The notes below the pieces were generated by a model that saw only the letters and a program-made list of their open reading frames with translations, searched no databases and was not told the DNA's origin. From Pilatotrama ljubarskyi (Eukaryota; Basidiomycota; Agaricomycetes; Polyporales; Polyporaceae), in the NCBI GenBank assembly GCA_022385805.1, contig MU277702.1, positions 124,001 to 188,000 of the forward strand: 64,000 nt of DNA, in the 5' to 3' direction. Position 1 is the stretch's first letter; every line of letters begins with the position of its first letter. Shown one piece after another: positions 12,611 through 23,936 of this stretch. A program made the translations under genes and the position numbers.

Positions 12611-13549
12611 TCAGCAACTTGAGAGAGGACCACTTGCCTGCTTAGCAGCGATCTTGTACGTCCACTCGCGAATGTACCGGTTGGTGGCTACAGGGCGTTC
12701 CACCGCTGGGCTGTGGCCCACCCCGTCGAGCAGCTTCACCTCTACATTCTCGTACACCTCCTTCGCGAGTCGTATCATGTTCTCGTACAAGCAGTGTTGA
12801 TCCTCCGTGCCTTGAACGATGAGTACCGGGAGGCTGCGCGCCTGCTGCTCCCAAACCTCGTACGGTTGTATACGGGTGACGCTGAGAGCCCGCACGCTGT
12901 TCGGCTGCGCGACGAACCCCCCCATCCATTCCAGCTTCTGGTGATACGAAAGCTGCTCTCCAGGAGCGGTCAAGGAGTCGACGAACATTTCTGCGGCGCG
13001 CGAGACGTCGTCCGGGTCGGTAGAAGCGAGGAAGGACATCATGCCCGCGATGAAAGGGGTGAAGCATTGAGGGTGATACTTCTGGAGTGAAAGGACACCT
13101 CCGCCGACGTACAGGGCGCCTGAGAGAAAGGAAGACCCATAGGCAGCGACGACATCCACCACGACAGAGCCTATGTTCGCGGATCGGATCAGCAACGGAT
13201 GCAAATAGCAGCACGGCATCGAAACCTTACTTCCGAGACTCCAGCCTGCGAGGAAGGGCTTGTTCACCCCGAAAGCATCGCAGACGGCTTTGAAGTCCTC
13301 TGCGAACCGTATAGACTCGTAGCGCTGCGGCTCCTTGGGTTTATCGCTCCTCCCGTGTCCCCGCATGTCGTACCGCACGAGATAGAAGTCGCGTAGCAAG
13401 TCCGGGTCTGTGAACTGGCAGTCCCACCCCAGAGAGGTGCATGAGAGGCCATGTACGAATACGATAGCAGGCTTGGATGAATCCCCGGTAGATTCGGCAA
13501 TTATCTTGGTGCCGTCCGCCGACGTGACGATGCGTTCTGTGATAGCCAT
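12611..13549 (-). CDS. Alpha/beta-hydrolase fold protein (292 aa spliced)
   Basis: Serine hydrolase of the alpha/beta superfamily; substrate unknown. The start gives MAITERIVTSADGTKI. Motifs are the oxyanion segment VFVHGLSCTSLGWD, VRYDMRGHGRSDKP, the nucleophile elbow AGWSLGS with Ser in G-W-S-L-G, an acidic residue in VLIVQGTEDQHC and the catalytic His in LLDGVGHSPAVERP. A 60-bp GT-AG intron (13171-13230) sits just after the nucleophile motif. It is a multiple of three and has no stop, so the unspliced frame reads through and would add 20 residues next to the active site. Spliced, the protein is 292 aa. It resembles the epoxide-hydrolase/esterase-type group (MRGHGRSDKP). A TATA-like site lies about 75 bp upstream. 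Confidence 0.85.
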   Translation of the reverse strand: MAITERIVTSADGTKIIAESTGDSSKPAIVFVHGLSCTSLGWDCQFTDPDLLRDFYLVRYDMRGHGRSDKPKEPQRYESIRFAEDFKAVCDAFGVNKPFLAGWSLGSKVSMPCCYLHPLLIRSANIGSVVVDVVAAYGSSFLSGALYVGGGVLSLQKYHPQCFTPFIAGMMSFLASTDPDDVSRAAEMFVDSLTAPGEQLSYHQKLEWMGGFVAQPNSVRALSVTRIQPYEVWEQQARSLPVLIVQGTEDQHCLYENMIRLAKEVYENVEVKLLDGVGHSPAVERPVATNRYIREWTYKIAAKQASGPLSSC

Positions 13550-14498
13550 GAAAACCGACCGATGAGCATGCGGGATGGGTGGTGCGGCGTTCTGCGAACT
13601 GAGCTGTCCGCTGCATTATGCTCTTATATTCTCTCGGACCACGAGGGGTTGTGAACGCAGCCTCCGATCTGCATGCCATCAGATTGCCATGCGTTCGCGC
13701 GACTCCGGCAGAGGGGTACCTGCGCAGTGATCTCCGTCTCCTGGCCCAAAAGTAAGGAATGCAGTGCTTGATGGCGGGGGCGACTTTGTACAATGACAAA
13801 TCCCACCGGAATCGGTGCCATGAAACGAGGAGAGCGCTTCAGGGCGCTGAATCCGCTTGTCCTCGCTGAGACCGCTGAGGACCGGTATCATTGTGTGATG
13901 TGCATTGCGTGCGGGAACAACCCCCGTGTTCCCCGTAAGTACTAGCACCTGATGCATCAGGTCAGTCGGCGACAGCAGAACTTCGAACAGGTACGAACCC
14001 AAAGCGTTCCAGGTGAACAGGAAGGAAACCAAGCGAATTACGGATTGCAGACAGCAATCTGCGTGCCCATTTGCAATACAGTAGGTCTACAGTATCAAGT
14101 AGGCTGAAAGCGCTGAGTAATACGCCGCGTCGGGGCTTTGTGCCGACTGTCGGATTTTGAGGTTGTGTCGAACCTTGCGCGATACGGTGAGGAAGCGTCG
14201 AGGAGGAGAAGCGCCAGTAACACGAGGCTACCAAACGAAGCTATTGAAAGGTACCGAGAACAGAGAACAGCCCGACGAGCGGTCGACTCATGTCTGGCAC
14301 TGAAACCGAGTCTGGATCCTGCCTCACAAGTGAAAATACCGTGATACCGGATGATGATATACTTCAACTACTTCGGAGTGCAGGTATCACAGACCGCAAC
14401 GCTAATCACAGCGAGAGTTTGCGACGCATCAGCCGCACAGTCCATGTCGCAATGCGATGTCAGGGTAAGATGATGAGCTGCGTCTACTTTACATTGGA
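13550..14498. other. Intergenic, no gene seen
   Basis: About 950 bp between the CCT5 stop and the hydrolase start. Short ORFs on both strands have no recognisable motif. It should contain the hydrolase promoter and the CCT5 3' end. Confidence 0.5.
13623..13629 (-). promoter_or_regulatory. TATA-like box of the alpha/beta-hydrolase gene
   Basis: The minus strand reads AATATAAG roughly 75 bp upstream of the start codon at 13549, a suitable spacing for a fungal core promoter. Confidence 0.45.
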
Positions 14499-16663
14499 TT
14501 ACTCTGCATCGAGTTCTCCAGCGGTGATAACATCGTCTGCAAATTAGAGGATGTTGTCAATGAATAGTTCCTCACCGCTGAGTCTTACACTTACCGATCT
14601 TAAGCACCGCCCGTACGAGCTGCGTCGCGAGTAGGTACTGTTGCCTCTTCGAGATGAGCGGATCATATACGTTTTGCTTCTTCATGTCTGTAGTTTGGCG
14701 CCAGTCAGATTGATGCGTCAATGATCAAAGAAAGCCAGACATACCGTTCTCCCCCTTGCCCAAGCAGTCGATGCCGAGCATCGGGTTGCCCTCCTGCACT
14801 TGCCGGCTCTTCACCTCCGCGAGCGTCTCGATGGGAGACAAGCCGCTGTTCTCCGCAAGCGCGAGTGGGATGGCGTCGAGGGCGGAAGCGAATGCACGCA
14901 TCGCGTATTGCTCGATAGATGGGATCTCGTCCGCTGCTTTGCCCACCGCGAGCGAGCAGCTGATGTCCGCCGCACCTCCGCCATACACGACACGGTCGTC
15001 CACGATGAGGTTGCGCACCGCGCAAATGGCGTCGTGCAGTGCACGCTTCGCCTCATCGACGATCTGCAAAGCGCATCTAGTCAGCCATGGCCAAAGAACA
15101 CTCGGTAGAGGGACGCTTGGCATACCATCTTGTTCGACCCGCGCACGAAGACGGTAACGGTTCGCGCGTTTGCACACTCCTCGATAACAAGCATTTTGTC
15201 GCGGGTCGTGCCGAAAGTGACTTCTCGTACAACACCGGCATAACCCAACTTCTCAGAAGTGAGATCCTCGAACCGAGGGACGATGCGACCGTGGGTTGCG
15301 ATTGCGATCAGCTGCATACACCGTCAGTGTAAGGAAGGGGAAGAGAGGCCAGAAGACTAACCTCGATCTCTGGTCCGCCGACCCACCGCACAGCCGGAAG
15401 GTCGTTCTGCATGAGCAAATGGTTCGCCTCATCGTCGAAACCCCACTGGCAGATAACGAGGTTCGCGCCGGTATCCTTGACGCGCTTGATCATATCCTGG
15501 AACTTCTCCTTCTCGTAGTCGCGCAGCTTGCGATACTCCTCCACGCTCGTGATATCCAACTTGTGCTTCGTCTTGGGGCGAGGGGGTTCAAACGGACACG
15601 TGAGGATAGCAATCTTCGCGTCGCGCACGCTGCTGGGCATTTGGGGATGCGACATGTCCTTGTCGATAAGCACACCGCGAATGAGCTTCGTGTCCGCCAG
15701 CGAGCCGCCGACTTTGCCATCGACCTTGATCATGTCGAAGGGGACGTCCTTGCGCTCGAGGTCCGCTACTGCCATGACGGCCTCAACTGCAATCTCGGCG
15801 AATTGTTGGTGCTCCTTAGACACGCTATGAGTTGGTCAGCGTCTGTATCACTGATTCGAGCCAGTGCGGGGCAAAATCGAGCTAAGCTTCCGAGACGAAA
15901 GGGAGTGCACGTACATTTTGCTGCCAAGGCTGGTCATGGCGGTCTTCAGCAGGTTTGAGGTATCATCCTGAGAGAAGCGGACATGGTCGGCAATGCGGTC
16001 CAGCTGCTCAACCGCCACGGCGCACGCGCGGTCAAAGCCATCTGCTATCCGGATGGGGTGAATTCCACGGTCAAGGAGCTCTTCACTCTGCTCAAGAAGT
16101 GCACCGGCAAGCACTGCGGAGTCGTTCAGTTGGGCAGACTATGCTAGATGGATCAAGCAAACGCACCGACTACACCCGTCGTTCCGTCGCCGATCTCATC
16201 ATCTTGGCTTTTTGAGAGCTGCACCAAAAGCTTCGCAATCTGGTGTTCCACCTCCATCTGCGAAAGGATAGTGGCCCCATCGTTTGTTACAGTGATGTCG
16301 CCATCCGGGGAGATGAGGATCTTGTCGAGCCCTGTATATGGTCAAATGAGCGGGACGCGCGGTGCACGATGTCGTTGGAGGTACCTCTAGGGCCAAGCGA
16401 GGTGCGGATGATGTTGGCGACGGTACGGGCAGCGAGGATGTGTGACTAGATAAGTCTGAGTACGCGTACGGTGGCTCCAAGACAACCCTGGACTACTTAC
16501 CTTGATCGCCTCAATACCATGGCTCCTCGTCTTCTTGGCCTGCTCGCGAAGAATGATGAACGGCCGACCATACTAGCCCAAGCAATGTCAATATATGTGC
16601 CTTTCAGTCGAAGTTACCCTATACCTCATCGGTGGCATATAGCGCTTGCGGTTCTTGGGACAT
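14499..16663 (-). CDS. CCT5: T-complex protein 1 subunit epsilon (CCT5)
   Basis: One of eight subunits of the cytosolic group II chaperonin TRiC/CCT, which folds actin, tubulin and other proteins using ATP. The start at 16663 gives [20 protein letters not shown]. About eight exons then encode the canonical chaperonin: [26 protein letters not shown], the ATP-site [17 protein letters not shown], the subunit-diagnostic [51 protein letters not shown] and [20 protein letters not shown]. The C-terminus, ELDAE before TAA at 14499-14501, is reached through a last GT-AG intron. The CQWGFDDEA block identifies the epsilon subunit. All catalytic motifs are intact. It is divergent from the FRA10AC1-like gene, with 380 bp between start codons. 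Confidence 0.95.
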
Positions 16664-17043
16664 AATGGAGGCGCAAGTGCAAGGTCGAGCAGGATGAAGG
16701 GACTAGAAACCTCAGACTTGCGAGCGCTCGCCATATTCCTCGCGTATGCGTGACAAGCCGCATTGCGTGCGTGACAGTACCTATCACACATTGTCACATT
16801 CGCGTCAGTCACACCCGGTGCCCTCCGGTGCCTTCCAGTCAGCCACCGTCGTGCGCATTGAAGTCTCGGCTTGTTCTTCTATACTCCCCGTTCGTTGTGC
16901 TCGTCCCTCCCCCCGTCATAGAGCACATCGGAACGCCTGCCTAGGGGAGACTAATGCTCCCCGCCTCAAACAGACAGCGAAGTGAGGCACAGGCTTTATA
17001 ATCACCTTTCCGACTGCTTGCAACTTCCACACTTGCTTGTTTC
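16664..17043. other. Divergent promoter region, CCT5 / FRA10AC1
   Basis: This 380-bp interval separates two divergently transcribed housekeeping genes and probably acts as a bidirectional promoter. A possible alternative ATG for CCT5 lies around 16732 but is followed by an unrelated frame. No further gene is visible. Confidence 0.5.
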
Positions 17044-17909
17044 ATGATGTCCTTGATCCGCTCGAATGGAACGGGTTCATCACTACAAGGGAACACTGAA
17101 TTCGATATTCTAAAGAGTTCTCACAAGTAAGGGCGACCATGTTCAAGCAGCGACGCGCGCGAATAGAGGGTCCTCATACGGACATCATCCTCCCAGGTTC
17201 CTCCGCGAAGACGACGAAGTGGACGAAAGTCAGCTTCCTTGGGACGAGAGGCTAGCCAAGAAGTACTACTCGTCGCTGTATCGAGAATATGCTGTCTGTG
17301 ATTTGAAGCATTATAAGTCCGGGAACGTGAGTGCTCATCGTCAGACTCAAGTGCGTCGTCGTTAAGCGTCTCAACTCCCCTCAGTTCGCCTTGCGATGGA
17401 GGACTGAAGAAGAGGTCCTTTCGGGAGCCGGAGAGACAACGTGTGGAAACACCCGATGCCCTCTCCACAAGGAGTTTCCGCAGGAGGGGGAAGACATCAG
17501 GCCAGCTCTCTCAACTCTCGAACTGCCCTTCTCATATCTCGAGCATGGCGAGAGCAAGTTCGCGCTAGTGAAGGTCGTGCTGTGCCCCAAGTGCGTCAAG
17601 AAACTCATGTACAAGCGGAACAAAGAGAAGGAAGAAGCAAGGCTACGAGAAGAACGCGCCAGCAGCAGCACCTACCCGAACGACGAGGGTCGCAGGGCCG
17701 GGGAGGAGAGAAGGCGGCGTTCGCAGTCAGAGCACGAGGATCGCGAGAAGCGTAGGCGCAAAAGTCGCCGTCGTAGCAGGGACCCAGAGCACCATGAAGA
17801 GCAAGAGCACCGCTACAAGCGAAGCCGCAGCTCTCGCTCTCGCTCGCCGCGTCGGAGGATACGAAGTGATGATGACAAGGGCCGGTCACCACAGCCCTCA
17901 GCGACCTGA
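17044..17909 (+). CDS. FRA10AC1: FRA10AC1 family protein (3 exons, 245 aa)
   Basis: Homologue of the nuclear FRA10AC1 protein, a family associated with the spliceosome; its molecular function is not well defined. Exons are 17044-17126, 17197-17326 and 17385-17909. The family core is clear: EFDILKSSHKFLREDDE, WDERLAKKYYSSLYREYAV, CDLKHYKSGNFALRWRTEEE, a Cys pair in GAGETTCGNTRCPL and a second in LCPKCVKKLMYKRN, which together look like a four-Cys metal site, with SYLEHGESKFALVKVVLC between them. The last about 80 residues are highly charged and end in an RS-rich stretch (RSSRSRSPRRR), as in splicing factors. It starts with ATGATG; I used the first ATG. It converges with NDUFAF7 downstream. Confidence 0.9.
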
Positions 17910-18466
17910 GATTCGCTAGGACCTGCTCTCGACTCTGGTGCGCAGTTCGTATAGCGTCGTCTTTTCTGAGCGTCATCACTTACATAGTCGCACCAGGCCG
18001 CTTATACAGCCAAAATGCGACGGCCGAGAGCTGTCTGGCGACTCATTCCAGGCCTTCACCCTGCGGCAACCTGTCATTGCGCCTTGACCGTCACCCTGCG
18101 CGCGGACGATCTCGCTATCGTAGGACACGCACTCGCCTCTACGAGACGTCCTGCACGGCTCCGTCCACGATCACGGCAGATCACCCCTGTTGTACGCTGC
18201 TCGATCGAGCTGTGGTGGAACTCAGTCGTAGCGAAGGCAGTGGGCGCGAGTGGAAAACGTGAAATTGAACATTGTGGCGACCAGCAGAGGCCGACCCGCC
18301 CATTCCTCTGCCGGATCTCTGGACAGATCATCACTACTGACCGTTACGCGACGTGCAGGACGCATGGTGTTTATTATCGTGACTAGTGGATCCATATGGT
18401 ACGAAGAGCTGTGTACGTGAAGCCGGTTGACTCCATGGGCACATGCCTAGAAAGAGACGAAACGGA
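17910..18466. other. Convergent 3' intergenic region
   Basis: This 557-bp gap lies between the stops of two convergent genes. ORFs near 18015-18386 and its reverse strand overlap each other completely and have no recognisable features, so I treat the region as 3' untranslated and spacer sequence. Confidence 0.5.
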
Positions 18467-20387
18467 CTAAGGTTCACCGGTCTCCGTATTTTGCGCGCTG
18501 CTTTGCACCTCAACGAAGGGCCAACGCTCCTCATCCGTAAACGGTGTCTTCCTTTTGCCCGTCAGCCCCATGATCTGGTATTGCGTACCCATGCCAGTCG
18601 GGTCGACCAGCCTCTTCGCTGCCTGCTCGATCTGCTTTTTGCGCTCTTCGTCGCCGGCAGAAGCCGTGAGGGCATCGAGGCGCGCCTGCAAGCCCATGCG
18701 ATGCAAGAAGATGGCCTGTGGGAGCGGTCCGTGGGCAGTAGCTGTGATAAAGGGGACAAACGTGAGCCATACTAGGAGCAAGTCTAGGTATATGCGTAAG
18801 ACATACCCAACTCGGCACTGGCCTCCTTCAAGTAGCTGAAGTCCACGTTGACGGTAAGATCACATTCGCCAGGGCGATGGAACGGGTCAACGATCTTATG
18901 ATCTTTGAAGGCCTGTGGCAAAGGGCTCAGGTCAGAAAGTGCAACTGCCGAATGACGCTGAAGATGATCGCTTACCCGGAAGGAGTTGCCATAGACCTTC
19001 TCGCCGCCATAATCAATGATGAGGGCGCTGCCAGCAGAATGAGAACCGTCCGATTCAGCATCGTGCAGTAGCTCGCTGAGTTTACGAGCGATTTTGAACG
19101 ATGCTGGGGAGACTTCGATGCGGGAGCCTACTGGTAGCTTTTGGAAGCGAGCGGATGACAACCCAAGCAACATCGAAGATGGCGTTGGCGTAGGAGATAG
19201 GACTTGCCGGAACCGTCCAGCAGTACTCTCAAGAGAGGACTGAGAGGAAGGATGTGGGGACGATTGCTCGCCGGGCTTGAGAACGGTCGGAGCTGCCGGG
19301 TCTGGCCCTGAAGCGATCAACACCTCTTGCCACCCGTGGTGCGTTTTCTGTGATGGCCAAGTCGTCAGAATTGTCAGATAGCAGACACATCATATCCGAT
19401 GCTGGCCCACCTGGAGCAGATGAAAAGGCAGCGCGTCGAAGAACTCGTGAGCCAACACAAGGGTGAACTTGCTGCTGTCCTGCGTGACCTGGTCAACGGC
19501 GTCATGCCAGTGCAAGTCCCACCCATGCGTCTGAGCAAGAAAAGAGAGCTTGGACTCCTGAGCTGTGCGCATTGTCGGACTTGTTTCGACGAGGTGAATC
19601 TCCTTGGTGGCCGAACGGGCCGCTGGGAATTGCGAGAATACCTAGTCATCCTTGCGATCAGGCCATGCGACCACTGAGCGGGTATGTAAATGCATTTACC
19701 CTGAGAACGTCATGCATCAAAGTGCCGCGCCCGGGCCCGAGTTCGAGCAGTCGGATTTCTCGACTAGAACCCGCATACATCCACTGCGAAAGAAGCCACA
19801 CCCCCAGGAGCTACACACAGCGCTTGAAGGTCGTCATCACTCCTGCCCAGTAGTCGTATATAGTGACTTACCTCACCAAAGACTTGACTGATTTCTGGGC
19901 TGGTGATGAAGTCGCCCTCAGAGCCTATGACGGGCTTAGTGGTCTTCATGTAGTACCCTGCGGTCGGGTGGGAGAGACACATCTGCATATACGTTGCAAA
20001 TGAAACAGGACCCGTGGCCTATGAAGTCGTTTAGTGAAATTCTGCGGTGCGTGTTGCAGATACTCGGACACTCCCATAAAACCGGACGACTATTGCTATA
20101 GTATATGTATGTATCTATCGAGCAAAAGTGCTCTGCATACCACAACTTGAGGACTCTACAGCCCACAACGTACTGACCTTGATTGTATCAAGCAGAATCT
20201 TCTCCACGGTGGTAATGGGCTCGACGCGGCTTGCGTGCAGTCGCCGGATGAAGGGGGCCCTCGGATACGCTCTGTTAGCGCAGTGACTCCGAGCTTTTAC
20301 GGAACAGCTAGTGCTGGAAGGCAAAACATCGTAGAGCTTCCGGCACAGTAAGGAGCACTTCTGTTGTGACCAGCTAAGCCTTTGCAT
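18467..20387 (-). CDS. NDUFAF7: Mitochondrial complex I assembly arginine methyltransferase NDUFAF7
   Basis: SAM-dependent protein arginine methyltransferase of the MidA/DUF185 family. In other eukaryotes it dimethylates an arginine of NDUFS2 during assembly of respiratory complex I in the mitochondrial matrix. I chose the start at 20387 (MQRLSWSQQKCSLLCRKL), which gives a basic, Ser-rich N-terminus with RRLHASRVEPITTVEKILLD, as expected for a mitochondrial presequence. Exons then give VSFATYMQMCLSHPTAGYY, the family signature EGDFITSPEISQVFGE, the SAM loop LLELGPGRGTLMHDVLR, HLVETSP, LAHEFFDALPFHLLQ, ALIIDYGGEKVYGNSFR and HKIVDPFHRPGECDLTVNVD. The stop is at 18467. A Ser/Pro-rich insertion (about 19190-19300) lies between conserved blocks. 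A broken copy of one exon lies at about 26.2 kb. Confidence 0.9.
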
Positions 20388-20601
20388 ATGGTGGTTAATG
20401 GAGCGAGTGAGACAAGCGGCAGTCGAACGGTCAGCCTGTTGATTCGAGGTGTATCCCAGGTCATGGTATCGTGATCCCAGGCCCGGAGGCATCACGAGCG
20501 TTTGGGTTTCGCGGTCGGAGTCCGAAGCGCTTGGCTACGGAGTGTTCCCAAAGAAGTCTGCAGTAAGTCAGAGCTGCGAGGCGGAGATTTGTCACATTAG
20601 C

Positions 20602-21633
20602 ATGCCCATTACGGTTGTTTCGATCTCCGACCGTTCAGGCGTCCGCTTTGGTTCGCCGCGGCTGACGTCGTGGCACGCCGTGCCTAGTGCCCGCTTCGCT
20701 GACGAGGTCGACCCCACGATGCCTCCTACGTGGAAGCCGCTATTCCCTCCTGCTGTTCGTCAGCACGACTTGCTGCCATGTCCTCCGGTTGGGCGTCTCT
20801 CCTCCACGCTCAGCAAGAGAATCTGGTTTCACGTCCACGAGTGGTTATTGAAACCATTGTCGACTTGGTACTGCCGCCTGCATGGTATCCCCCAGCAACC
20901 ATCCGTGTTCGTTCTCCCATTTGGCCTGCTGCTGAAGAATGCTCCCCGGCTGCGTGAGCAGGAAGGTCTTGCCATGAACCTTGCGCGCGCCATGGGCGTT
21001 CCCGCCCCCCGGTTCATTTCCTTTGGCAAACCACCTCCGCACTACCCGTATGCTATGCCGTCCATGCTCATGACGCGGCTTCCTGGAACGGAACTGGATG
21101 TGATTGAGGACGACGCCGTCAACTTTGAGGCGGTACGAGACGACCTTGTGCGTATCCTCACATTGATGCGTCGCTTCGCCAGTCCCTGGGGTGATGAGAT
21201 CTGCGGTGTCGACGGTGGGCCTATTTGCGGACCTATGGTTCCGGCATCCCCCCTTCCCCCGTGTAAAAGCGAGGCTGCGTTCCACCAGGCTATTTGCAAG
21301 ATCGGTTACTTCTCGGACACCACAGGAAGTAATAAAGCCATCACAGTGGCTGAAGCATTCTTCTCTCTTCCCCCGCATGCTATCGTCTTCACCCACGGTG
21401 ACATGAACTGACACAATATCATGGTGGACGCGGATGGACACGTTTGTGGTATCTTCGACTGGGAGGCCGCGGCGTGGCTCCCGGAGTACTGGGAGATCAG
21501 TGAGACCACGCTTCTGCCTGAACGCCCCTGGGGGCAGTTCATGAGCAAGCAGGTTGCTTCGGATATATATGAAGCAGAAGTTGCAGGGTATCGGGCGGTC
21601 TTCGCTCTCACCGCAGACTCCCTGTCTCTTTGA
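20602..21633 (+). pseudogene. APH-fold kinase-like gene with in-frame TGA in the catalytic loop
   Basis: Aminoglycoside-phosphotransferase-fold family, which is expanded in mushrooms and mostly of unknown substrate; this is not evidence of drug resistance. The frame opens at 20602. It shows FVLPFGLLLKNAPRLREQEG (N-lobe), GVPAPRFISFGKPPPHYPYA, MLMTRLPGTELD, and the catalytic loop reading HGDMN followed by TGA at 21409-21411 and then HNIMVD. The same frame continues with GIFDWEAAAWLPEYWEISE, the metal-binding Asp region, to 21633. The stop falls where the family has a variable residue, often Arg (CGA differs from TGA by one C-to-T change). The truncated product would lack the catalytic Asn/metal side, so the allele is probably inactive. 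No GT-AG intron removes the stop. NDUFAF7 diverges 215 bp upstream. Confidence 0.75.
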
Positions 21634-23258
21634 CTTGTACGTGCTTTGGTCTGTAACCTCGCCTTGCGACTGACTTATGGTTGCGCAAGGCATACCCCCA
21701 CGTTCCTCGATTCCATTCTCAACTGCTCACAGCCAAGCTTTGCCTCATCTTATCGCCTGGTTGTGCCGCATTGTACGCTGGCCAGTAGTAGTATGCATTG
21801 CCTCACAGCGGCACGCTCGCTGCCTGATTGTCTCTATGATCACTGATACGGCGGATGTCGAAGAGACGCTGCACGCCGCTTAGCACAACAGAAAACCTAT
21901 TAGCCAAGTGGTTAGGCTGCCCCTACTGGATTGGTGTCAGTGTTGTGACGGTACGCCTGCTCATGCAACGCCGTTGTCCAGATGATCTGACTGTCCCACA
22001 CTTTCTTGGAACACCCCAACAGGGCAAGACACGGGGCAAGACACGATCATCAATACGACAGCTCCAGCTGGCTGAGAAGCAGAGCCCGTACGCTGAACCT
22101 TCGCTGATCACAAAGGCATAACGACGCCGAGATTAGAGTCTGCGCAGTGGGTCAGGTCGCAGGGCTAGGGCTACTTCCTGCGGACAAGCAGAGCTGTTCA
22201 CGACTTCACATGCTCAGACTTCGGCATCTTGCAGACAGACGACGTACCCTTGTGACGGATGGTGCTCAAGCTTGAAGGCAGTCCTGGCGAAGCCAGAGTC
22301 TCGTCAGCAAGCTATCGGAGTACTAGTGCGGCCCTTCTCTGCTCTGCTCCTTCATCTGAACGAACCATTCATCCAGCGTTTGGGATCCATTTGCTGCGGC
22401 ACTCCTCAGGAAGAAGTAGCTCTTCTGGGTGGGTCCCGTGAACCCGCTTATGCATGCTGGCGATGCGCACAGGATGATGAACAGGTGCCTTGCGTTACCT
22501 CATGGCAGATGCCAACCCTGATTTCGATTGCTTTGCATGTACTCAGACACAGACTTCTGGATAGACTTGCCGAGTCTCAATGCGGCCAAGTGCGGGCTGA
22601 ACCACCAGGGGCCGGGGCTTCCGTGTTTGACGGTGTCACGGACATCCGGAACGGAACGAATAAGGAATTGTGAAAAGGTCTGAGGATTTAGAGGACCTGT
22701 CACCAAACAAGCGATGCAAGCACTTACAATCGTTGAGACATGCTCAAGCAAGGGCGAAAGTGGGTTGACAGTCACCGATGACTCCTGTATGCTCCACTCA
22801 TCAGCTTCCGTTCATTTGACCATGTTTGCTCCTGTGGGCGACCTACTCCGACTTGGACCCCACGTTGAACGTCCATGCCCTGCTTGGAATCCTTTTCCTC
22901 TTATCGTCATCGGGGTCTCCGAGGTGATGCCCTTCAATCATCCAGCTTACCACACTGATGATGGTAAAGTGGCTCCAGCAGCAGTATCCCTGTATTTCCT
23001 CGCAAAAGTCGAACATCGGTTTACACGGGTCCCGGGAAGACGCACACCGTGCCTTGGCCCGTGATGAACACCAGCTTCGCCTCGAAGTCACCGGGATACT
23101 GATTTTGTTCGCTCTGGCCGTCGACGCCCCTTGTGCGTACTTGGGTGCATGAAGACTTATAAGTCATGCTGCCTTTGGGCTTCACTCAACATACTACCCC
23201 AAACCTTGTTTTCGACTCCCTGTACTGAGATAGTCCATTGTCGCTTCCCACACCCGCC
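21634..23258. other. 1.6-kb interval, no secure gene
   Basis: Nothing is identified with confidence. On the minus strand around 23130-22840, one frame encodes a hydrophobic protein-like segment (GDFEAKLVFITGQGTVCVF), followed by possible short exons down to about 22500. This may be a degraded gene or transposon remnant, but I cannot name it. A short direct repeat of GGCAAGACAC occurs near 22022-22045. Confidence 0.4.
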
Positions 23259-23581
23259 ATGTGTACCAGTCCCATCGCCACTCGTTTGATCGTCGGAGGC
23301 ATCTACATCATCATCTTTGTCCATCCTAACTACGAGGACCCGACCACCCGAGACTTCCATTGGGCTCTCTACCACCACTTGTCCCCTCTGCAAGGCCAAA
23401 AATATCACATTCGCTCGGCCGGTACGGGTTGCATCCCCGACCACGCCCTTGCCAGCGGCTTCATGAAATCCTTCCTCCTTGTCGGCTTGGTGCGCATCGG
23501 CCATTGCGATCCTGCAGAGATGGTACAGAGGGAGCAGGCGCGGAAGACGACTATTCGCTCAATCGTGGAATCCTTCCCACT

Positions 23582-23606
23582 CACTGCAAAACCGCCAAAA
23601 TGTCCG
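23582..23606 (+). repeat. Left terminal inverted repeat of the CACTA-like element
   Basis: These 25 bp match the reverse complement of 25329-25353 exactly. The first mismatch is at 23607 versus 25328. The host ACT target copy is immediately outside. Confidence 0.85.
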
Positions 23607-23936
23607 GCGCAGGAAATGGACCAGAAACACGCCCTATCCGGCGTATATCCGGAGGTTGGATATGTAGGTGATCTAATCGATCCAAAATCGTAGTTCACAC
23701 CCAAACTTTTGTGTTCAGACCCGGACACATCGTGAAATCAGAGTCAGGAATTGGTTGGATACATCCAAAGTTCAGCCCCTGGGCGCGCTGGCTCGACCAC
23801 ATCTCCGAGCGCGGACGTCCTCCAGACTGGTGATGTATCTGCTTGAGAGATCATCCGGAAATGTGTTGTATCAGGACGTGTTCGTCTCGTTTCGCGACGC
23901 TTGCGGAAAGCCGGATATTCTTGGATAGGCGCAAAA

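Noticed and set aside
21395..21425. An intron that would remove the TGA in the APH gene
   Set aside because: No GT donor and AG acceptor pair spares the HGDMN and HNIMVD residues on either side, and both sides read in the same frame without a gap.
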